Source: JABJPM01 sp964596705 (GTDB lineage: Archaea; Nanobdellota; Nanobdellia; SCGC-AAA011-G17; PNOQ01). Taken from it: a DNA stretch of 10,807 bases. Position 1 is the first letter of the stretch, and each line of letters begins with the position of its first letter. The DNA lies in contig CAZQVG010000018.1 in assembly GCA_964596705.1 (NCBI GenBank), positions 1-10,807 of the forward strand, read 5' to 3'. A program made the position numbers and the translations under genes. The notes under the pieces were generated by a model. That model saw only the letters and a list, made by a program, of their open reading frames with translations. It had not been told where the DNA came from and made no database searches. This document shows positions 6,724-10,807 of this stretch, piece after piece.

Positions 6724-7155
6724 AGTTGTTAAGGTTACTATTATGCCTGCAGTTAAAACACCCAAAGAAATTGCAATAAATGAATTTCTTCTATTTAGTT
6801 TGAATATCCATGAAGCTAGTACTCCTGCATAAGCGCCTGTTCCAGGCATAGGGATGGCAACTAATAAGAACAATGCAGGCATTTCCCATTTTGTACCTAT
6901 TTTATCCTCAATCTTTTTTCTTGTTCTAACAATTAATTTGGAAAATATTTTTCTGTAAATCCCTATTTTTAAGAATTTACCGTGCAGATAATCAAGGAAT
7001 AAGAAAATAAATGGGATTATCAATATATTGGCTAAAACACATAATGAAAATGTAAGAAAAACTGGATAACCAGCAGACAATGCTAAAGGAATTCCCCCAC
7101 GTAATTCTGAAATTGGAAGTATACTTAGTATCAAACCATAGATTAAATTATTCAT
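6700..7155 (-). CDS. COG2426 / PF06695 small membrane protein (annotated 'small multi-drug export protein')
   Basis: This 151-residue membrane protein has PISELRGGIPLAL near the N-terminus (residues 14-26) and IPMPGTGAYAGVLASW (101-116). Together these are the hallmark of COG2426, a DedA/SNARE-associated-like family with paired re-entrant segments. About four hydrophobic segments are visible. Family members are called small multi-drug export proteins, but the transport role is poorly established. Its start lies within the last 8 bases of the coiled-coil gene, so the two are probably translated from one mRNA. The 3' end overlaps the archaeosortase-like gene tail to tail by 24 bases, so any terminator would lie inside that gene. 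Confidence 0.87.
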   Translation of the reverse strand: MNNLIYGLILSILPISELRGGIPLALSAGYPVFLTFSLCVLANILIIPFIFLFLDYLHGKFLKIGIYRKIFSKLIVRTRKKIEDKIGTKWEMPALFLLVAIPMPGTGAYAGVLASWIFKLNRRNSFIAISLGVLTAGIIVTLTTLGIYSLI

Positions 7156-7996
7156 CTTTTGATATATTTTGGAATATTAATAAATCTTCTGTTGTTAGTT
7201 TTTTCTTTTTCTTTAGTTTTTCTTCTATCTCTTTAGTTTTTTGTTCTAATAGTTTTGCTTCATCTTTTTGAGTTTTTATCTTATGTTGAATATTTAATCC
7301 TTTAGCGTCTTTTAATCTTTCTTTTAATTGTTTGTTTATTTCTGAGAATTTGTTTTTTGATTCTATAAATTTCTCAAATGCTTCTTCTTGTTTTTTCTTT
7401 AGATCATTAATTTGTTTTGTGAGCTTGATAAATTCTTCAAAATTTTCTTTTTCTCTCTTTCTCTGTTCTTGTAATTTCTTATGTGCTTCCTCTGCTTTTT
7501 CTTTTGCTTCATTTATTTTTCCAGATAATTCTTTTAATTGTGTAAAAATATTTTGTATCTCTCCAACATCTTCTAATTGTTTTCTTAGTTGTTTGATTTG
7601 TTGCATAATTTTCTTTTCTTGCTCAAAAGAAAGGCCTTCTGTTTCTATCTTATAATCCAAGGATTCTATTCTTTCTACTAATTTAGAAGGATCAAACTTT
7701 ATCTTTTTGTCTTTCAAAACCTTCCGTTTTTTATCATTTAATTTTTTATATTCTGAAATAAGATCTTTTACTTCTTTGTTATGTTTGTCTCTTATTTCTC
7801 TTAATTTTTGAATTTCTTTTGATTCTTTGTCTTTAGAGAATTTAATTTTCTTAATTTGAGAAATTAATTTGAGAACTTCTTTTTTAAGACTCTCTTTTTT
7901 TGTAAACCACTCTTCTTTTTGGATATTTAATTCATTAAGTCTATTCTTCAATTCTGTTATTTCCTTCTTGAGGTTTTTTTGTTTTGTTGTCGTCAT
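7148..7996 (-). CDS. Archaeal coiled-coil protein, COG1340-like
   Basis: This 282-residue protein is almost wholly Lys/Glu/Gln-rich coiled coil with heptad-like Leu/Ile spacing, interrupted near residues 90-125. It has no signal peptide or membrane segment, so it should be a long helical cytoplasmic protein. The length, the helical-hairpin layout and the short C-terminal motif LTTEDLLIFQ (267-276) after a Lys-rich stretch agree with the uncharacterised archaeal family COG1340. The function is unknown; scaffold or ribosome-associated roles are only guesses. It lies 46 bases downstream of L12 and overlaps the COG2426 gene by 8 bases. A TATA-like TTATTTTAA (about 8014-8022) sits about 22 bases upstream, so it may have its own leaderless start or be read through from the ribosomal operon. 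Confidence 0.8.
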   Translation of the reverse strand: MTTTKQKNLKKEITELKNRLNELNIQKEEWFTKKESLKKEVLKLISQIKKIKFSKDKESKEIQKLREIRDKHNKEVKDLISEYKKLNDKKRKVLKDKKIKFDPSKLVERIESLDYKIETEGLSFEQEKKIMQQIKQLRKQLEDVGEIQNIFTQLKELSGKINEAKEKAEEAHKKLQEQRKREKENFEEFIKLTKQINDLKKKQEEAFEKFIESKNKFSEINKQLKERLKDAKGLNIQHKIKTQKDEAKLLEQKTKEIEEKLKKKKKLTTEDLLIFQNISKDE

Positions 7997-8007
7997 AGTG
8001 CATCACT

Positions 8008-8040
8008 AAAAAAATTAAAATAAAGAAGAAAAGAAAGAGA
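8008..8040 (-). terminator. Pyrimidine/T-rich terminator after L12, possibly containing a promoter
   Basis: Minus-strand sequence after the L12 stop is T/C-rich and ends in TTAATTTTTTT. This suits oligo-T termination of the ribosomal operon. The same stretch holds a TATA-like sequence at a suitable distance for the coiled-coil gene, so the two signals may overlap. Confidence 0.4.
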
Positions 8041-8042
8041 TT

Positions 8043-8351
8043 TTAACCGAAAAGAGCACCTAAGCCAGCTGCTGCTTGAGCTTCGTCTTTTTTCTCCTCT
8101 TCTTTCTTTTCTTCTTTCTTTTCTTCAGCTGCTTTGCTGTCATCTCCTGCACCACTTGCAGGTGCAGTAGCAACAACTGCAGCCTCTTTGATTGCTTGGT
8201 CTATATCAATACCATCTAAAGCTGCAACCAGTGCTTTTATTTTTGTTTCATCAGCTTTAGCTCCAGCTGCTTCTAAAACTTTTTTCAAGCTTTCTTCAGT
8301 GATCTGATTGCCTGCTTTATGAATGAGTAATGCTGCATATATTAGTTCCAT
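8043..8351 (-). CDS. rpl12: Archaeal ribosomal protein L12 (P1, stalk protein)
   Basis: This 102-residue protein is the acidic stalk protein of the large ribosomal subunit, which recruits translational GTPases. The helical N-terminal dimerisation domain (1-60) begins MELIYAALLIHKAG. An Ala-rich and then Lys/Glu-rich hinge follows (65-95). The C-terminal tail GLGALFG is the archaeal/eukaryotic type that contacts elongation factors. The protein is the archaeal P1 type and not homologous to bacterial L7/L12. The start is fixed by AGGAGG five bases upstream, which is formed by the last codons of L10; the L10 stop ends 1 base before this ATG. It is last in L1-L10-L12. Confidence 0.96.
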   Translation of the reverse strand: MELIYAALLIHKAGNQITEESLKKVLEAAGAKADETKIKALVAALDGIDIDQAIKEAAVVATAPASGAGDDSKAAEEKKEEKKEEEKKDEAQAAAGLGALFG

Positions 8352-8352
8352 T

Positions 8353-9348
8353 TTAGCCTCCTATGTTATCATCTTTTAATTTATTGATGAATTCTTGTGC
8401 TTGTTCTTCTGCTTGTTCTGTGTAACCATCTGGAGTAGTAGTTTGTGTTGTTTCTGTTGATTCGGTTTGTGAGTCTTGTTGAGTATCTTTTTGAGGATTT
8501 TCATCCTTTTGTTCTTCTTGTTTTGGCTCTTCAGTTGGTTCTTCTGTTTTCTCTTCTTGCTTTTCTTCAGGTTGCTCTGGTATCTTTGAATCTAGAGCCA
8601 AACTTTCCCTTTCAGCTTTTTGTAATAGGAGCTCAACTGTCTCCTTAGTTGGATATGCTGAATATACTGCTAAGTTAAGTGCTTCTGCTGCTGCAGTCTT
8701 GATCATTTCAATGTATTCTGATTCATCGATTGAAAGCACTTCAGCATCAAATATGTCGCCATCTTGGTAAACGGCTACAATATTTAAACCTATTTCCATA
8801 GGTTCAATGCCAAACTTTGCAAGCATGTCTGCTTGACTTTGAGTGATTTCTTCTCCTTTTTTAACTATTGTTGCAGCTTGTTTAATAACGACCTTTCCAT
8901 CTTCTATAGCTGCTTTTATTCCAGCTGCACCAAGTTCCCCAATTATTGGTCCAGGTGAAAAAGGTGTTGGTCCTTCTTCAACCACTATATCTTTTGGTGC
9001 AATTTGACCTGGTTTTGCAGGTGAACTTGATTTATTTTTTGATAATAATTTAGCAACTTTGAATGCATCTTCATTTGTGAAAAGTAATGCAGGCATGCAA
9101 TTTTGTAGGTATTCTTCTAATTTTTCTAGATTTTTTCTTGAATCTTTTGCTTTTTCAATTGCTAGCTTTATTAAACTCTTTTTTGAAACTCTTACTCTAA
9201 GATCTTTTTTTAGTTTATGTTTGATTTTTTGGAATTGAGCAGAAGGAAGGTTAGTTAAGTCTATAATTCCAATTATTTTTTCTGTTTTTAATAATTGGGT
9301 TAATTGTTCAACTTCCTGTTTTTTCTTTTCTGAAACTTTAGCTTCCAT
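8353..9348 (-). CDS. rpl10: Archaeal ribosomal protein L10 (P0)
   Basis: This 331-residue protein anchors the L12 dimers to 23S rRNA at the stalk base. Residues 1-110 form the rRNA-binding L10 domain (LPSAQFQKIKHKLK, RVSKKSLIKLAIEKA). Residues about 110-185 are the archaeal/eukaryotic insertion (PGQIAPKDIVVEEGPTPFSPGP). A helical L12-binding spine follows to about 255. The tail (256-315) is a low-complexity Glu/Gln/Thr/Pro stretch. It ends AQEFINKLKDDNIGG and lacks the GLGALFG-like end that archaeal P0 proteins normally share with P1. The start overlaps the L1 gene by 11 bases. Its final Gly-Gly codons double as the L12 Shine-Dalgarno. Confidence 0.95.
   Translation of the reverse strand: MEAKVSEKKKQEVEQLTQLLKTEKIIGIIDLTNLPSAQFQKIKHKLKKDLRVRVSKKSLIKLAIEKAKDSRKNLEKLEEYLQNCMPALLFTNEDAFKVAKLLSKNKSSSPAKPGQIAPKDIVVEEGPTPFSPGPIIGELGAAGIKAAIEDGKVVIKQAATIVKKGEEITQSQADMLAKFGIEPMEIGLNIVAVYQDGDIFDAEVLSIDESEYIEMIKTAAAEALNLAVYSAYPTKETVELLLQKAERESLALDSKIPEQPEEKQEEKTEEPTEEPKQEEQKDENPQKDTQQDSQTESTETTQTTTPDGYTEQAEEQAQEFINKLKDDNIGG
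8357..8363 (-). promoter_or_regulatory. L12 Shine-Dalgarno within the last L10 codons
   Basis: Minus-strand AGGAGG sits five bases before the L12 ATG and is made by the end of the Ile codon and the GGA GGC glycine codons of L10. The strong site within the upstream coding end supports coupled but high L12 translation, as needed for a multi-copy stalk protein. Confidence 0.75.
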
Positions 9349-10051
9349 CTTTCTTTTCTTCCTTTACTTCCTTTTGTTTTTGGTGTAATTGAGCACCTTT
9401 ATCTGTTATTTGGATTGAAGGGCTCATTGTAAATTTAATTAAAAAGGATTTTATATTTGATTTTTCTTGAGGGAGTTCGTGTATTACAGCGTCATAAACC
9501 CTGAAAATATTTTCTGCAAGTTCTTCGTCAGGCATATCTTCTGAACCTGCAATTGTTTTTATGCTTGGTTGATCTTTAATTAGTAAACGTACTGTGTTTT
9601 CTAGTCTTTTTGCTAACGGTTCTAGATCTGCTGTTGGAGGAACGATACATCCTGCTTTAGGATTTGGCATTTTTCCTCTTGGTGCGAGAACCTTACCAAA
9701 TTTTGCACCGATTTCTGCCATTAAGTTTGCTTGTGCTACAAAATAATCAAATTCTCTAGCCAATTTCTTTAATGCTTTTTTGTCTTTAGCATAAACATCA
9801 AATTCATCATGAAGAATTACCTTATCAAATATCTTTGCTTTTGTTGAAAGTTCTTTGCCAACTAATGCACAGATTTTTGGTTTTTTTCCTTTGTGATGTG
9901 GCAGTTGTAAGAATATATCTATTTTGTTTTCTGGGTTTTTTATGTCTAATCTTGTTAAGTTTATAGAAACATCTAATGTTTGAGGGAACTTTCTTTTTTT
10001 AGAAACTTCTCTTAATTTTTTTACAGCATCTAAGATTATTTTTTTATCCAT
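9338..10051 (-). CDS. rpl1: Ribosomal protein L1 (uL1)
   Basis: This 237-residue protein forms the L1 stalk of the large subunit near the exit site. The family signature is clear: LAPRGKMPNPKAG at about 122-134, inside a two-domain alpha/beta protein. Conserved archaeal features include LPHHKGKKPKICALVG (about 50-65) and the C-terminal FTMSPSIQI. A Lys/Glu-rich tail of about 20 residues makes it slightly longer than typical archaeal L1. It is first in the L1-L10-L12 operon; no L11 gene lies upstream, unlike in many bacteria. The start is supported by GGAGGG six bases upstream. In methanococci L1 represses its own operon by binding its mRNA; I do not see a convincing copy of that site here. 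Confidence 0.96.
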   Translation of the reverse strand: MDKKIILDAVKKLREVSKKRKFPQTLDVSINLTRLDIKNPENKIDIFLQLPHHKGKKPKICALVGKELSTKAKIFDKVILHDEFDVYAKDKKALKKLAREFDYFVAQANLMAEIGAKFGKVLAPRGKMPNPKAGCIVPPTADLEPLAKRLENTVRLLIKDQPSIKTIAGSEDMPDEELAENIFRVYDAVIHELPQEKSNIKSFLIKFTMSPSIQITDKGAQLHQKQKEVKEEKKDGS

Positions 10052-10057
10052 TTATTT

Positions 10058-10063
10058 CCCTCC
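10058..10063 (-). promoter_or_regulatory. Shine-Dalgarno of L1
   Basis: Minus-strand GGAGGG lies six bases upstream of the L1 ATG at 10051, fixing the start of the ribosomal operon's first gene. Confidence 0.75.
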
Positions 10064-10107
10064 TACATTACGTAGTGATATTGGGTTAGTTTTTGGGAAT
10101 TTAATTG

Positions 10108-10126
10108 ATTTATAAAGTTTTTGGTG
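10108..10126 (-). promoter_or_regulatory. L1-L10-L12 operon promoter (BRE + TATA)
   Basis: The minus-strand reading is CACCAAAAACTTTATAAAT: a CCAAAA BRE-like block and a TATA box centred near 10112. The TATA centre is about 61 bases from the L1 start, predicting a leader of about 35 bases. The spacer 10052-10195 holds this promoter and no gene. No T-rich terminator is evident for the upstream 69-codon gene, so readthrough into this operon is possible. Confidence 0.7.
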
Positions 10127-10195
10127 GGGGAGATTGGAATCTTTATTTTTAATTTTCTCAACACATCTAACATCTTCCCTAATCAATCAACGTCT

Positions 10196-10405
10196 TTATT
10201 GCATCACTTGTTTTACGATTAAAATATGGAACGATTTATTTTTATGGTTTGGAGAATTTATAACTTTCTCATAAGCCTCTTCTTTTGAATTAGCTTCAAC
10301 TTCATCAACTAGAATTGCATCTTGTGTTTCTTCAAATTCTCCATTCTTCATTTTAAATTCAGTATAAGCAGACTTTCCGATTTCTAATATTAAATATTTA
10401 TTCAT
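10196..10405 (-). CDS. Small protein of unknown function coupled to the DpnI-like gene
   Basis: I do not recognise this 69-residue protein. It is hydrophilic overall, with an apparent strand-strand-helix-strand order: YLILEIG (4-10), AYTEFKMK (13-20), an acidic loop, ILVDEVEANSKEEAYEKVI (31-49) forming a strand and helix, and FHILIVKQV (59-67). It has no signal peptide, membrane segment, Cys cluster or clear DNA-binding motif. Expression is well supported: its ATG overlaps the stop of the DpnI-like gene (ATGA, 10402-10405) and GAGGT lies six bases upstream at 10412-10416. The tight coupling suggests a role linked to the nuclease, for example as a partner, modulator or protective protein, but this is inference from position only. 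Confidence 0.75.
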   Translation of the reverse strand: MNKYLILEIGKSAYTEFKMKNGEFEETQDAILVDEVEANSKEEAYEKVINSPNHKNKSFHILIVKQVMQ

Positions 10406-10807
10406 CCTAAAACCTCATATATCCCCTTGCCTTTAAATTTAATAATTTTATTGTCCCTCAATATCTGTAATTGTTGTCTTATCTTTGCTTGAATGTTCTT
10501 ATTATTTGGGTGAAGCTTTTTAAAATAATCTTCATATTTGTAAATATCTTTTAAGGTAAAAATTTTATTTTGTTCTTGGACAATCTTCAATATATCCGAA
10601 GTCCATCCTCTAAATTCGGGTTTTTTGTTTGCAAGGAAGAACATCTTTCTCCAAATCTTATTGACTTTTTTTCTATCTATCACTCTTTCATTGGATATTA
10701 TGGGGATTTTCCCTTCTTTTGGTAATCGATTTAATAAAAAATTACATCCTACCCACCCAGCTCTTCTTGCTTTCTTAGATAATGGCTTTCTTTTTTCTAT
10801 CATAGAA
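10402..10807 (-). CDS. DpnI-like methyl-dependent restriction endonuclease, C-terminal half (runs off right edge)
   Basis: The visible 134 residues match, from memory, the C-terminal half of DpnI (about 254 residues) without large gaps. Shared blocks are KRKPL, ARRAGWVGCN, RGWT..IL, FTLKDIYKYE, IRQQLQILRD and IIKFKGKG.Y at the end. DpnI cuts GATC only when its adenine is methylated. Its N-terminal part is a PD-(D/E)XK-type nuclease and its C-terminal winged helix (here about 65-134) also reads methylated DNA. The frame stays open past the ATG at 10803: the preceding codon is TCT (Ser), and DpnI also has Ser there. That ATG is therefore internal and the nuclease half lies beyond the window. 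No methylase is visible. The gene is coupled to the 69-codon gene downstream. Confidence 0.85.
   Translation of the reverse strand, partial: SMIEKRKPLSKKARRAGWVGCNFLLNRLPKEGKIPIISNERVIDRKKVNKIWRKMFFLANKKPEFRGWTSDILKIVQEQNKIFTLKDIYKYEDYFKKLHPNNKNIQAKIRQQLQILRDNKIIKFKGKGIYEVLG

Noticed and set aside
7332..7655. 107-codon plus-strand frame rich in Phe/Ser/Cys
   Set aside because: It is the antisense shadow of the Lys/Glu-rich coiled-coil gene, with no promoter or ribosome binding site.
8445..8648. 67-codon hydrophobic plus-strand frame
   Set aside because: Produced by reading the Glu/Gln-rich L10 tail backwards; not a plausible membrane protein gene.
9950..10051. Search for the methanococcal-type L1 autoregulatory hairpin in the early L1 coding sequence
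   Set aside because: The first 100 coding bases are A-rich and I could not form a convincing stem with the expected internal loop.
1..10807. CRISPR arrays, insertion sequences, integrase or attachment sites
   Set aside because: No regularly spaced repeats, transposase motifs or terminal inverted repeats were seen; both tRNA genes lack a duplicated 3' end in the window.

Overview
The window looks like a piece of an AT-rich archaeal genome, most likely from a small-genome DPANN lineage (Woesearchaeota/Pacearchaeota type); that placement is inferred from gene content. Archaeal signs are the L1, P0-type L10 and P1-type L12 ribosomal proteins, an archaeosortase-type membrane protein, two tRNA genes without encoded CCA, and TATA boxes about 26 bases upstream of start codons, which implies many leaderless mRNAs. 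A run of exactly 100 Ns (3778-3877) is a scaffold gap of unknown length, so this is probably a metagenomic or draft assembly.

Layout, left to right. 1-167: the first 55 codons of leucyl-tRNA synthetase (minus strand). 213-2718: an ABC exporter, ATPase gene first and membrane gene second, overlapping by 14 bases. 2809-3522: a HAD phosphatase on the plus strand, divergent from the exporter. 3580-3731: tRNA-Arg(UCU) followed by tRNA-Cys(GCA), minus strand. 3778-3877: the gap. 3878-5376: a secreted, acidic, multidomain surface protein whose C-terminus lies in the gap. 5468-6154: a protein with nucleotidyltransferase motifs. 6208-6723 (plus): an archaeosortase-like enzyme. 6700-7155 and 7148-7996: a COG2426-type small membrane protein and a COG1340-type coiled-coil protein, overlapping by 8 bases. 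8043-10051: the L1-L10-L12 ribosomal operon. 10196-10807: a 69-residue protein of unknown function overlapping the end of a gene whose visible half closely matches the C-terminal part of DpnI, the methyl-dependent restriction endonuclease.

Two blocks merit most attention. The first is 3878-6723, where a secreted surface protein with a Thr/Asp-rich stalk and an unseen C-terminus lies near an archaeosortase-like enzyme; the enzyme appears to share one palindromic TATA box with the divergent nucleotidyltransferase-like gene. The second is the right edge, where the DpnI-like gene and the 69-residue protein are joined by a stop/start overlap with a well-placed Shine-Dalgarno sequence, suggesting a two-gene defence cassette.

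Expression signals fall into two classes. leuS, the ABC exporter, the HAD gene, the nucleotidyltransferase-like gene and the archaeosortase-like gene have a TATA box about 26 bases before the start codon and no leader. The surface protein and the ribosomal operon have their TATA box 56-61 bases before the start, a leader of about 30-35 bases and a good Shine-Dalgarno. Several TATA boxes carry a CCAAAA-type BRE, and leuS and the ABC exporter share an exact 20-base promoter sequence. No CRISPR array, insertion sequence, riboswitch or integrase is visible, and apart from the N gap no stretch over 300 bases lacks a gene.
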